Below are positions 35,989-45,076 of a stretch of 64,000 bases of DNA, in pieces. Numbering within the stretch: the first letter of the stretch is position 1; each line of letters starts with the position of its first letter. The translations under genes were made by a program, and so were the position numbers. Source of the stretch: Pseudomonas sp. gcc21. Lineage in GTDB: Bacteria; Pseudomonadota; Gammaproteobacteria; Pseudomonadales; Pseudomonadaceae. Below the pieces are notes generated by a model. It saw only the letters and a list, made by a program, of their open reading frames with translations, ran no database searches and was not told the DNA's origin. The stretch covers positions 2,480,001 to 2,544,000 of the forward strand of contig NZ_CP051625.1 of assembly GCF_012844345.1 (NCBI RefSeq), read 5' to 3'.

Positions 35989-37340
35989 GCCTAGCGACCA
36001 GCACATCAGCCGAACCCGTCGGCGAGAGCGCAACCAAAGCCCCGGGCGAGGAATCACTGGCGCCCCAACAAACCCGCATCATGGGGCGGATTTCCTATCT
36101 GCTGGCCTGGTTTGGCGGCTGCGTCTCGATCGGCACTTTCACCATGGGCTCCAGCGTCGTCGGCAGCCTCAACCTTATTCAAGCAACATTGGCCATCGCC
36201 ATCGGTTGCTTCGTCATCGGGGTCGCGCTGACCCTTAATGGTGCAGCCGGCTATAAATACGGCATTCCGTTCATGGTTCAGGCGCGCAGCGCGTTCGGCT
36301 TCGCCGGTACCCGTTTGCCGGGCCTGGTCCGCGCGGTGCCGGCGATCGTCTGGTACGGCTTTCAGAGCTGGATCGGTGCCGGCGCGCTGAATATGGTCTC
36401 TGCCACGCTGTTCGGCTTCGACAACCTGATCTTCTTCTTCATTGCCTTTCAGTTCCTGCAGATCGGACTGTCCGTCATGGGCTTTCAGGGGATCAAATGG
36501 CTGGAGAACATTGGCAGCGCGTTCATTCTCGCGTCGCTGGTGTACATGTTCTACAGCACGGTGCAGCGCTACGGGGATGAGCTGTCGGCCAATCTGCTGA
36601 CCATGGAAGGCTCCTGGGGCCTGCCTTTCTGGGGCGCGACCATGCTGTTCCTGGGCATCTACAGCACCATGATTCTCAACGTCAGTGATTACTCTCGCGA
36701 GCACAAGCACGGCTCCAGTCCGTCGCTGCTGACCACGCTGTATTCGATGTCGATTCTGCCCTGCACGCTGTTCATGGGTCTGATTGGATACATGGTTTCG
36801 GAAGCAACCGGTGTGGCTGATCCTATTCAGGTTTTCGCCAACGCAGTGGACAACACGCCGTTGCTGATGACTACGCTGCTGTTCATCGCCTTCGCCCAGG
36901 TCACAACCAACGTACTGAACAACGTGGTACCACCGACCTACATCCTGATGGATGTGTTCAAGCTCAAGTTTCGCCCGGCAACCATCATCGTCGGCCTGCT
37001 GGCTTTCGCTACTTTCCCGTGGAAGCTGGTTACCGAAGAATCCGCGGCCGGCCTGCAACTCTTCGTGCAGACGTACTCGGCGTTCCTCGGGCCAATCTTT
37101 GCGATTCTGGTGGTTGATTACTATCTGATCCGCAAGCGCACGCTGAATCTGCAGCATCTCTACGATGCTCAGGGACCTTATAGCGGGTTGAATTACGCGG
37201 CACTGGTCGCGACGGCCGTGGGCGCGGTGGTGGCGCTGACGTTCTCGTCAGTCTCCTGGTATGCCAGCCTGATTCCGGCAGGACTGACCTACTTCCTGCT
37301 CATGAAACACTGGGCGCCTTGCCAGCGCTTCCGTCAGTAA
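35985..37340 (+). CDS. NCS1 family nucleobase/allantoin permease
   Basis: 451 residues and about twelve TM helices. N-terminal soluble segment to residue 40, then LLAWFGGCVSIGTFTMGSSVVG, the substrate-binding region PFMVQARSAFGF and RAVPAIVWYGFQSWIGAGALN, and later TTNVLNNVVPPTYILMD, all typical of NCS1 transporters such as PucI and HyuP. It should import allantoin, hydantoin or a purine base with H+ or Na+. Operon with the racemase (44-bp gap holding the leader ORF). Substrate is inferred from context. Confidence 0.92.
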   Translation: MSLATSTSAEPVGESATKAPGEESLAPQQTRIMGRISYLLAWFGGCVSIGTFTMGSSVVGSLNLIQATLAIAIGCFVIGVALTLNGAAGYKYGIPFMVQARSAFGFAGTRLPGLVRAVPAIVWYGFQSWIGAGALNMVSATLFGFDNLIFFFIAFQFLQIGLSVMGFQGIKWLENIGSAFILASLVYMFYSTVQRYGDELSANLLTMEGSWGLPFWGATMLFLGIYSTMILNVSDYSREHKHGSSPSLLTTLYSMSILPCTLFMGLIGYMVSEATGVADPIQVFANAVDNTPLLMTTLLFIAFAQVTTNVLNNVVPPTYILMDVFKLKFRPATIIVGLLAFATFPWKLVTEESAAGLQLFVQTYSAFLGPIFAILVVDYYLIRKRTLNLQHLYDAQGPYSGLNYAALVATAVGAVVALTFSSVSWYASLIPAGLTYFLLMKHWAPCQRFRQ

Positions 37341-37351
37341 CAGCGATTGAA

Positions 37352-37386
37352 GGCGGCTGATCTTGGTAATTCCGAGGTCAGCCGCC
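37352..37386. terminator. Hairpin between convergent permease and regulator genes
   Basis: GGCGGCTGA (37352-37360) pairs perfectly with TCAGCCGCC (37378-37386) around a 17-base loop, 12 bp after the permease stop and 35 bp before the regulator's stop. It can serve both strands, though the T-tract is weak. Confidence 0.6.
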
Positions 37387-37420
37387 CCTTCTCCGGCATG
37401 CTTACGCCAGCGTCCCTGCC

Positions 37421-38188
37421 TCAGAGCGTTTCGCTCTCTTCGCCCTGATATACGGCAAACACATCGTGCAGATCAGGCGTTTCATCCTCCACGCCATCGA
37501 TGGATAACGACGCTTCGATCGCATGCAGATGGGACTGCATGAATGCAGCCGCACCGTCACTATTTCCCGCCTCGAGCAGATCAACCAATTGGTTGTGATC
37601 GTTGCAATCACATCCCAGATCATTTGGATGCCCGTATACAGCAAGAATCAGTGAAGAGCGCGAACACAGCTGCGCGACAAAACGTGCGAGGGTCTGATTG
37701 CCCGCCAGCTCAGCCAGACGCCCATGGAAAGCCGCCGACGCCTTGATTGCCGCGCTCTGCTCATGTCCCTTCAGCGCCTGTAATTCCTGCCGGGCCAGAT
37801 CGCGCAGCTCTTTGATCTGCGCAGCCGTCACCCGACTGGCCAGGCGCGACATGAGCGCACTCTCGATCATCCGCCGTGCGTCAAAGACCTCACGCGCTTC
37901 TTTCGCCGATGGGCGCGCCACAGCTGCACCTTTACCCGGGGTCAGGGTGATCAACTGCTCCAGCGCCAGCCGTTGCAATACCTTGCGGATGCCTGTGCGG
38001 CTGATACTGAACACCTCGGCCAGGGCATCCTCACGCAGGCGCGCGCCGGGCTTGAGACGGTGCTCAATCACCGCGTTGCTGATGGCCTGGTAAATCGACT
38101 CGTGGCGTCCGGAGCCCTTTCGGGCAGGCTTTTTCGGGGCGACAGCATCAGTGTCATTAGCGGCGGGCGCCGATCGGCGTTCCTTCAT
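37421..38188 (-). CDS. GntR family regulator (FCD subfamily) of the allantoin cluster
   Basis: 255 residues with a basic, Ala/Pro-rich N-terminal extension to about residue 30, a winged-helix domain (IYQAISNAVIEHRLKPGARLREDALAEVFSISR...) and a C-terminal all-helical FCD domain with metal/ligand residues in AFHGRLAEL and DCNDHNQLVDLL. Such regulators usually repress catabolic genes until a pathway intermediate binds. Its own upstream region and the puuE/racemase promoter both contain TTGTATACAA, suggesting it controls both and itself. Confidence 0.9.
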   Translation of the reverse strand: MKERRSAPAANDTDAVAPKKPARKGSGRHESIYQAISNAVIEHRLKPGARLREDALAEVFSISRTGIRKVLQRLALEQLITLTPGKGAAVARPSAKEAREVFDARRMIESALMSRLASRVTAAQIKELRDLARQELQALKGHEQSAAIKASAAFHGRLAELAGNQTLARFVAQLCSRSSLILAVYGHPNDLGCDCNDHNQLVDLLEAGNSDGAAAFMQSHLHAIEASLSIDGVEDETPDLHDVFAVYQGEESETL

Positions 38189-38236
38189 GTAATGGTGTCT
38201 CTTTTATGCAGGGCAAAACAGTAAGGGCGGGCCACA

Positions 38237-38246
38237 TTGTATACAA
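38237..38246. promoter_or_regulatory. Putative operator upstream of the GntR regulator gene
   Basis: TTGTATACAA, identical to the site at 35111-35120, 48 bp upstream of the regulator's start. This indicates autoregulation. Confidence 0.65.
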
Positions 38247-38366
38247 GCGAGGGGAATACAACGACGAAGATCTGCGCTCATGATCGAGCTAGCGGTGACA
38301 CCTGACAGCGCTGGCCGGAACAGATCCGGCCGAGCGCCGCTCAAGTCAGGGCTCTGAGAGCCTCAG

Positions 38367-39389
38367 TTAATCGCGAGCTGCTTTGAGGCGGCTCTCCCAC
38401 AAGCGTCTCGCAAACCGGCGCATATTGGGGATATCGTCTGTTTCGTCCAGAATCGCTTTACCTAGAATGGTTTCGATAATGTCTTCCATCGTGACCAACC
38501 CGCCCCAACTGCCGAACTCGTCGTAGATCAGACACATATGCTGCTGCTCATTCATCATCTGACTCATCAAGGCCTCTACACTCAATGTGTCTTGAGCAAC
38601 CTTGACCGGCTTCATCAGCGTTTCGATAGGCGCATCGCTTTGCTGGGCTCCTACCAGGTCATACCGGAACACCACGCCCAGCGGCTGCTCGTTTTGGTCA
38701 ATAACCGGGTAACGGGAAAACTGACTCACAGCCACCCTGTCGATGAAGTCGCTGATCGCAACCTCCGGCCCTACATGCTCGCAGACAACGCGGGGAGTCA
38801 TGATGTCGCGCACCTTGATCGTATGAAGATCCAGGATATTGCCGATGACGCGCTGCTCGTCGTCATCCAGCTCGTTCAGCTCCCGGCCGAGCAGCGTAAG
38901 CGCCTTGATTTCCTGGCGAATGTCATGCGTCGGCGGCTGCCCGCCAAAACAACGGGTGACGAGGTCCGACAACCATATGAAGGGCTTCAGTATCCAGATC
39001 ATACCGCCAAGCAGCGTCGGCAGAATCGGTGCCAGGCTCGGCCAATACCGAGCGCCGATGGTCTTGGGCACTATCTCCGAGAGCACCAGGATCAACAGCG
39101 TCATGACCGCCGACGCAACGCCCAGATAACCATCCCCGAACACCACCGTAACCTGCGCCCCGACGCCGGTGGCACCCACGGTGTGAGCGACGGTATTGAG
39201 CGTAAGGATTGCAGCAAGCGGCCGGTCCACATTCTCTTTCAGATGCTTCAACCGCTCGTACAGCTGTGGTTTGTCCGCTTTCTGGTTAGCAATGTAGCTG
39301 GGCGTCATCGATAACAACGCTGCTTCTAGAATCGAACAAAGGAAGGAAACTGAAATTGAAAGAATAGCGAACGCTATCAGGAGAGTCAT
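38367..39389 (-). CDS. CNNM/CorC-type transporter with CBS domains
   Basis: 340 residues. The N-terminal DUF21 membrane domain (about 1-150) has helices such as LLIAFAILSISVSFLCSILEAALLS with the conserved small-residue and TVAHTVGATGVGA signatures; a CBS pair follows (about 185-310: VRDIMTPRVV, FSRYPVIDQ, MMNEQQHMCLIYDEFGSWGGLVTMEDIIETILG). The family exports Mg2+ or Co2+, or acts in envelope divalent-cation balance. The usual C-terminal CorC/HlyC transporter-associated domain is absent, which is common in this short subgroup. Upstream lies a broken gene, so it is likely monocistronic. Confidence 0.9.
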   Translation of the reverse strand: MTLLIAFAILSISVSFLCSILEAALLSMTPSYIANQKADKPQLYERLKHLKENVDRPLAAILTLNTVAHTVGATGVGAQVTVVFGDGYLGVASAVMTLLILVLSEIVPKTIGARYWPSLAPILPTLLGGMIWILKPFIWLSDLVTRCFGGQPPTHDIRQEIKALTLLGRELNELDDDEQRVIGNILDLHTIKVRDIMTPRVVCEHVGPEVAISDFIDRVAVSQFSRYPVIDQNEQPLGVVFRYDLVGAQQSDAPIETLMKPVKVAQDTLSVEALMSQMMNEQQHMCLIYDEFGSWGGLVTMEDIIETILGKAILDETDDIPNMRRFARRLWESRLKAARD

Positions 39390-39479
39390 ACAAGACCATC
39401 GTGGCTTAGAAGCCGCCGATTGTAGCCAGTTTCAGATGAGTTACGGTGAGCAAAATTCGCGCCCATCATCACATTTTTG

Positions 39480-39987
39480 TTTCGGTTTGTGTTCGTGCTG
39501 CTTATCTCGGCAACGCCCTCCTGAGCATCAAGCCTAGCATAGGCACAGCGCATGGAGACGGTAAGGCCGCAGCCCCGCCGACAGCCCCCTGGCCTGCACC
39601 GAAGCCGGGCTTGGTACAGGCTCCGCCATCTATCTGGTCATCAGCGCGCTTATTGCGCTTTTTGTTGGTGGTTATGTTGCCGGCGCGCTGGCCATGATCC
39701 AGGACCGCCGTGACCGCGCGTTGCACGGCCTAACTACCTGGACTGTGGTAACCATTCTTATGTTCATGTTGCTGACGACCGCTATTGGTCGCGTCATTGG
39801 CGGCACTGCCAGCATGGTAGCGTCGGGCTTACAGCACGCGAGCACGTACACACTTGATAGACAGCTAGGCTCTGGCGCGCCTGTGGTCTGGGCGCGCCTT
39901 TGCCAAGCCACGCCCTACACAGCGGATCAATCGACTTTCCCCTTTCCGTCGCTATCCTTGACAGGTCACTCGGCGATAGCGCGATAG
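39480..39987 (+). pseudogene. Broken membrane-protein gene (frameshift/stop remnant)
   Basis: One frame from about 39590 reads LGTGSAIYLVISALIALFVGGYVAGALA then, after MIQDRRDRALHGL, TTWTVVTILMFMLLTTAIGRVIGG, two good TM helices with a GG-Y-V-A-G hinge as in widespread small Pseudomonas inner-membrane proteins of unknown role. In that frame a TAA stop occurs near 39560, while a likely N-terminal part (LGNALLSIKPSIGT) is in another frame just upstream. The protein also diverges into non-membrane sequence after about 39845. Frameshift plus terminal erosion is the simplest reading; an assembly error is possible. Confidence 0.5.
39874..39898. terminator. GGCGCGCC hairpin
   Basis: Two copies of GGCGCGCC (39874-39881 and 39891-39898) separated by nine bases can pair as an 8-bp GC stem, followed by CTTTGCC. 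It lies inside the remnant region and may be a terminator; each copy is also a palindrome on its own, so the meaning is uncertain. Confidence 0.3.
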
Positions 39988-40233
39988 CTGGCCTTCTGTG
40001 GATGGCTCTGGATTACCGTCTGCCACCGCTTTCGCCGCTATCTCCCTTCAATGTTACACTCCGCCGGTCCGGTCGGTAACAAGTGGCCACGCCAACCCAT
40101 GCTGGGTCGTTCAATCCGGGCGTTCCAGCCAAACTTTAATCGACAGCGCAATATGTGACTCCGTGCGGGCAGTCATCAATCCACTGCCTGAACCGTCCGA
40201 AACATCGCGCTGATTTGAATTTGCGTACATCAA

Positions 40234-43200
40234 ATGCATAGAAAAAGTGCGGGTGCGAGTACCAAGGGCACACTTGGCCTCGACCTGAAAGTTGCTGCGG
40301 GCCTGGCGGCCGCCTTCGTATTCTTCGTTTTGAGCACAGCGGTTGCGATCTACACCACGCAGCTTCTCAAATCGAGCAACGAGAAAGTGTTGCAGACGCA
40401 TAAGGTCATTGTCGCCATCGATCGTCTGCTGGTGGAGGTGCAGGATGCCGAAACCGGTCAGCGGGGGTTTCTGCTCACGGGCGAGGAGCGCTACCTCGAA
40501 CCCTACAACCGAGCGGTTTCCCAGGTAAGAAACCGGATGCAGGTGGTCGAGGATCTGCTCGCGAACAACGAGGCGCAACGCTGGCGTTTTGAGGAGCTTC
40601 AGGGGTACGTCACCACTCGGTTCCAGGAACTGGAAATCATATTGGGCATCTATGCGCGCGAAGGACGGGAAGCAGCGATTGCCGGTGCGAACCTTGAGCG
40701 TGGCAAGGCCGAAATGGATGCCATTCGGCAGGTGATTTCGGAGCTGCGCGAAGAAGAAGGCGTGTTGCGGACTCAGCGGATGGAAGCCATGAACAAGGCC
40801 TATACGGTCGCGTTCATCACCAGCGCGTTGTCCGGCGCGCTCGGAATAATCCTGACGCTGATCATCGCCGCCCTGATCCGCAAAGCGACTTTGGAGCGTC
40901 GACGTGAACAGTGGCTGCAAGGCGCGCAGGTGGGTCTGGCGTCGGTGGTCATGGGCGAGCAGTCAACCGAGGAGCTGGGACAAAACATACTCCGTTTCCT
41001 TAGCAATCATCTCGGTGCCGTGGCAGGCGCCATCTATTCGCAGGACAACGGCCGGTACTCGCTGCTGGCGCGATATGGCGTCCCTGAAAACGGCGATCTT
41101 CCAGCTCATTTCAAGGGCAATGACAGCCTTTTTGCCCATGTACTGGAAGACCAGCGCCCGATTACCGTCGGCGAGCTACCAGAGGGTTATATCAGCTTCG
41201 GCTCCAGTCTCGGCCAGCAGACGCCGCGCTTCCTTGCGCTGGGACCTGCAACGACGGACGGCGAAGTCAAAGCGCTCTTCGAACTCGGGTTTCTCAATCC
41301 CGTCGGCGATAACGTGCTCGCCATGCTTGAACACTCGTCGGGGACCATCGCCGCGGCGATCAAGTCAGCCGAGTTTCGCGCCCGGCTCGAGGCGCTGCTT
41401 GCCGAAACGCAGCGTCAAGCCGAGGAAATGCAGGTTCAAAGTGAAGAGTTGCGGGTCTCCAACGAGGAGCTGGAAGAGCAAGGCCGAGCACTGAAGGAAT
41501 CCCAGGCGCGGTTGGAGCAACAGCAGGTCGAGCTGGAACAGACCAACACACAACTCGAAGAACAGGCGCAGGAGCTGGAAGGCCAGCGCGATGAGCTGGA
41601 AAAAGCCAACGTGGCGATTCAGCTGAAGGCCCAGGAGGTCGAGCAGGCAAGCCGCTACAAGTCGGATTTCCTGGCCAATATGTCCCACGAACTGCGTACG
41701 CCGCTCAACTCGTCGCTGATTCTTGCCAAGTTGCTTGCCGACAATTCGGAAGACAATCTCACGCCCGAGCAGGTGAAATACGCCCAGACCATTCAATCCT
41801 CGGGCAACGACCTGCTGAACCTCATCAACGACATTCTGGATCTGTCGAAAATCGAGGCGGGTCATGTGGAGATTCAGCCCGAAACGGTATCGACCGAACG
41901 GATGGTCAATTCCCTGCGCCATCTTTTCGATCCGCTAGCCAACGACAAGGGCCTCGCCTTTTCACTGGAGGTCGCAGCGGATGCCCCGCCCTCCATCGAA
42001 ACCGACCCGCAGCGACTGGAACAGGTGCTGAAGAACCTGATTGCCAATGCCATCAAGTTCACCGACAAAGGCAGCGTAACGCTGACTTTGCGCTCGCTGA
42101 GCGACGACCAGATCGCCATTTCGGTAATCGACACCGGCATCGGTATCGCACAGGATCAGCAAGCGCACATCTTCCAGGCCTTTCATCAGGCTGACAGCAC
42201 CATCAGCCGCAGGTTTGGCGGGACCGGCCTGGGCCTTTCGATCTCCCGCGAAGTAGTCAGGTTGCTGGGCGGTACCCTTCAGCTGAAAAGCCACCCTGGG
42301 TCGGGTAGCACCTTCACGGTGGTCATACCGCAGCGGTACCATGGCGCTATCGTCAGCACGCCGGCGCCCGAAGTTCAGGCGTTACCGCTGGTACCGGGTT
42401 TCGCCACTCCGCCTGCGGCACTGCAGCCGAGAACCCAGCTGCAGAGCACAGGCGTGGTCGACGACGATCGCCTGAAGGGTGACGACACGGCTCGCAGGCT
42501 TTTAATCATCGAGGACGACAGATCCTTTGCACTGATCCTGCGTGATCTCGCGCGCGAGTCCAACTTCCTGGCGCTGGTTGCAGAAACAGCACATGAAGCG
42601 CTGGAGCTTGCTCGCCAGTTCCTGCCAAGCGCCATCGTGCTGGACGTGGGCTTGCCCGATCAGTCTGGTCTGTCGGTCCTTGATCGCCTCAAGCGCGATA
42701 CACGCACTCGCCATATCCCTGTGCATATCATCTCTGCCGATGACTATTCAGCGCGCGCTCTGTCGTTGGGCGCCATCGGCTATGCACTCAAGCCGGTACA
42801 ACGCGAACAACTGATCGGGGTGCTGCAAGCGCTCGAAGCGAAAATCTCGCAGAACCTGCGGCGCGTGCTGATCGTCGAAGATAATCAGGTCCAGCGTGAG
42901 GCAGTAAGCGAGCTGATCAGCTCGCACGACGTCGAAACGGTCGGCGCTGGCACCGCGGCCGAGTGCCTGGCCTTGCTCAGGGAGCAGACATTCGACTGCA
43001 TGGTGCTCGACCTGTCGCTGCCGGACGCCTCCGGCTTCGACCTCCTGGAAACCATAAGCCAGGACGCCGCACACGCCTTCCCGCCGGTTATCGTTTACAC
43101 CGGGCGCGTACTGACTCGCGAAGAAGAACAGACGCTGCGCAGCTATTCCAAATCGATCATCATCAAGGGTGCGAAATCGCCGGAGCGGCTTCTGGACGAG

Positions 43201-43677
43201 GTATCGCTATTCCTGCATCAAGTGGTCTCGGAACTGCCGGACGAGCAACAGAAAATGATCCGCAAGGCTCGCAATCGTGATGCGCTGCTGGAAGGCAAGC
43301 GCATCCTGATCGTGGAAGATGACGTGCGCAATATCTACGCGCTGACCAATATCCTCGAGCCCCGCGGCGCATTGATCGAGATTGCGCGCAACGGCGCAGA
43401 GGCGCTGCAGAAACTGGATCAGTCACTCGACCAGCCGGAGCGCCACATCGATCTCGTTCTGATGGACGTCATGATGCCTGTCATGGACGGTCTGACGGCC
43501 ACCCGCCATATCCGCAAAAATCCGCACTGGAAGAAGTTGCCCGTTATCGCACTGACAGCCAAGGCCATGCCGGACGATCAACAGCGATGCATCGAAGCCG
43601 GCGCCAACGATTACATGGCCAAGCCGCTTGACGTAGAGAAGCTGCTCTCGCTGGTCCGGGTGTGGATGCCGCAATAA
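40234..43677 (+). CDS. Hybrid sensor histidine kinase: CHASE3-GAF-HK-REC-REC-REC
   Basis: 1147 residues. TM helix about 20-42, periplasmic CHASE3 domain (45-190, DAETGQRGFLLTGEERYLEPY), second TM near 197-217, GAF-like domain (230-385), long Glu/Gln-rich coiled coil (385-475), HisKA with His485 in FLANMSHELRTPLN, HATPase (N box NLIANAIKF, GTGLGLSISREVV), then three receiver domains with phospho-acceptors Asp804, Asp926 and Asp1078. The last REC is the most canonical (MDVMMPVMDG, ALTAKAMPDD). It starts a four-gene operon with cheR, cheB and a REC-kinase (overlaps of 1-4 bp), so it likely feeds a phosphorelay in which methylation is also used. Output target unknown. Confidence 0.95.
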   Translation: MHRKSAGASTKGTLGLDLKVAAGLAAAFVFFVLSTAVAIYTTQLLKSSNEKVLQTHKVIVAIDRLLVEVQDAETGQRGFLLTGEERYLEPYNRAVSQVRNRMQVVEDLLANNEAQRWRFEELQGYVTTRFQELEIILGIYAREGREAAIAGANLERGKAEMDAIRQVISELREEEGVLRTQRMEAMNKAYTVAFITSALSGALGIILTLIIAALIRKATLERRREQWLQGAQVGLASVVMGEQSTEELGQNILRFLSNHLGAVAGAIYSQDNGRYSLLARYGVPENGDLPAHFKGNDSLFAHVLEDQRPITVGELPEGYISFGSSLGQQTPRFLALGPATTDGEVKALFELGFLNPVGDNVLAMLEHSSGTIAAAIKSAEFRARLEALLAETQRQAEEMQVQSEELRVSNEELEEQGRALKESQARLEQQQVELEQTNTQLEEQAQELEGQRDELEKANVAIQLKAQEVEQASRYKSDFLANMSHELRTPLNSSLILAKLLADNSEDNLTPEQVKYAQTIQSSGNDLLNLINDILDLSKIEAGHVEIQPETVSTERMVNSLRHLFDPLANDKGLAFSLEVAADAPPSIETDPQRLEQVLKNLIANAIKFTDKGSVTLTLRSLSDDQIAISVIDTGIGIAQDQQAHIFQAFHQADSTISRRFGGTGLGLSISREVVRLLGGTLQLKSHPGSGSTFTVVIPQRYHGAIVSTPAPEVQALPLVPGFATPPAALQPRTQLQSTGVVDDDRLKGDDTARRLLIIEDDRSFALILRDLARESNFLALVAETAHEALELARQFLPSAIVLDVGLPDQSGLSVLDRLKRDTRTRHIPVHIISADDYSARALSLGAIGYALKPVQREQLIGVLQALEAKISQNLRRVLIVEDNQVQREAVSELISSHDVETVGAGTAAECLALLREQTFDCMVLDLSLPDASGFDLLETISQDAAHAFPPVIVYTGRVLTREEEQTLRSYSKSIIIKGAKSPERLLDEVSLFLHQVVSELPDEQQKMIRKARNRDALLEGKRILIVEDDVRNIYALTNILEPRGALIEIARNGAEALQKLDQSLDQPERHIDLVLMDVMMPVMDGLTATRHIRKNPHWKKLPVIALTAKAMPDDQQRCIEAGANDYMAKPLDVEKLLSLVRVWMPQ

Positions 43678-44507
43678 TGGAGACGTTCGAAAAGATCGAA
43701 GACATCGAGATCCGCCTGCTGCTCGAAGCCCTGTACCACCGGTACCATTACGATTTTCGCGACTACGCCATGTCGTCGATCAAACGGCGCTTGAGGCAAG
43801 CGAAAGAGAATATGGGTCTTGCGACCATTTCAGCCATGCAGGAGCGCGTGCTGCATGATCCCGACATGTTGCCGCAGATGCTTCGCTACCTTACGGTCCA
43901 GGTCAGTGAAATGTACCGTGATCCGAGCTATTTTCTGGCCATTCGGCAACAGGTCATCCCGCATCTGCGGACCTACCCTTCGCTCAAGGTCTGGGTGGCA
44001 GGCTGCAGTACCGGCGAGGAGCTCTACTCGCTTGTTATCCTCTTCCGCGAAGAAGGCCTGGAAGAGCGCACGCTTTTCTACGCCACGGATATCAACCCGG
44101 ACGCATTGCATCAGGCCGAAGCCGGTATCTACGATGCGGAACGCGTTCGACAGTTTTCGGAAAACTATCGCCAGGCCGGTGGCAAGACGTCCCTGTCCGA
44201 TTATTATCACAGCCATTACAACCGTTGCATTCTGGACAAGAGCCTGCGTCGAAACGTGGTTTTTTCCGACCACAGTCTGGTTACAGACCAGGTTTTCGGT
44301 GAGATGCACCTGATATCGTGCCGCAATGTGATGATCTACTTCGACCGTGACCTGCAGGATCGCGTGGTGGGTCTGTTCAAGGATTCGCTGCCGCGACAGG
44401 GTTTTCTCGGGCTCGGCGCCAAGGAGAGTCTGAGGTTCTCGACGCACGCCAATGCCTTCCGTGATTTCGTGCGCACAGAGAAAATTTATCAAAGGACGGA
44501 TTCATGA
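43677..44507 (+). CDS. CheR-type protein methyltransferase
   Basis: 276 residues from ATG 43677, overlapping the kinase stop as TAATG. N-terminal helical domain (YHRYHYDFRDYAMSSIKRRLRQA), then the SAM-binding domain with VWVAGCSTGEELYSLVIL, ATDINPDALHQAEAGIY, and ISCRNVMIYFDRDLQDRV. It is the methyltransferase of glutamates on chemoreceptors, but no receptor, CheA or CheW is present here, so its substrate may be the adjacent kinases. No pentapeptide-binding tail or TPR is seen. Confidence 0.93.
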   Translation: METFEKIEDIEIRLLLEALYHRYHYDFRDYAMSSIKRRLRQAKENMGLATISAMQERVLHDPDMLPQMLRYLTVQVSEMYRDPSYFLAIRQQVIPHLRTYPSLKVWVAGCSTGEELYSLVILFREEGLEERTLFYATDINPDALHQAEAGIYDAERVRQFSENYRQAGGKTSLSDYYHSHYNRCILDKSLRRNVVFSDHSLVTDQVFGEMHLISCRNVMIYFDRDLQDRVVGLFKDSLPRQGFLGLGAKESLRFSTHANAFRDFVRTEKIYQRTDS

Positions 44508-45076
44508 CCGGAGCATCGAAGGGAGCCGTGATCATCGGCGCATCAGCAGGCGCACTTGAGGCGCTGTCAGTCCTCCTGCCGCCGCTTCCCGCCGCATTCC
44601 CACTGCCGATTTTTGTGGTCGTGCATGTCCCTTCGGACAAACCCAGCGTGCTCGCTGACATCTTCGACGCCAAATGCAATCTGCGGGCGATCGAAGCGGA
44701 AGACAAGGAACCCGTCATGCCCGGCGTCATCTACTTCGCCCCGCCGAACTACCACATGCTGCTGGAAGACAGGCAGAGCATAGCCCTATCGAACGAGGAA
44801 GAAGTGCTGTTCTCGCGCCCCTCAATCGATGTAGCGCTGGAAAGCGCAGCCGATGTCTGGGGTGATCAGTTGATCGGCATCATCCTGACGGGCGCCAATC
44901 AGGACGGCGCCCGAGGGTTGCAGGCCATATCCGCAGCAGGCGGCACGGCAATCGTGCAAAGCCCGGAGAGGGCCTACGCCAGGGCCATGCCCGAAGCCGC
45001 CATAGCGGCATGTCCGCAAGCGCAGGTTATGTCGCTTCCCGATATTGCCGCCTACCTGTCGAGGATCTCCGAATGA
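44504..45076 (+). CDS. CheB-type methylesterase, catalytic domain only
   Basis: 190 residues. Catalytic Ser in IGASAGALEALS, His in VVVHVPSDKPS and Asp in LTGANQDGARGLQ match the CheB triad. The N-terminal receiver domain of classical CheB is missing, so control by phosphorylation must come, if at all, from partner proteins. It could demethylate or deamidate glutamates set by the preceding CheR. Overlaps cheR and the next kinase gene by 4 bp each. Confidence 0.93.
   Translation: MTGASKGAVIIGASAGALEALSVLLPPLPAAFPLPIFVVVHVPSDKPSVLADIFDAKCNLRAIEAEDKEPVMPGVIYFAPPNYHMLLEDRQSIALSNEEEVLFSRPSIDVALESAADVWGDQLIGIILTGANQDGARGLQAISAAGGTAIVQSPERAYARAMPEAAIAACPQAQVMSLPDIAAYLSRISE

Noticed and set aside
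36054..37157. 367-codon minus-strand ORF
   Set aside because: Antisense of the NCS1 permease with Gln/Glu/Arg-rich, low-complexity translation typical of a shadow.
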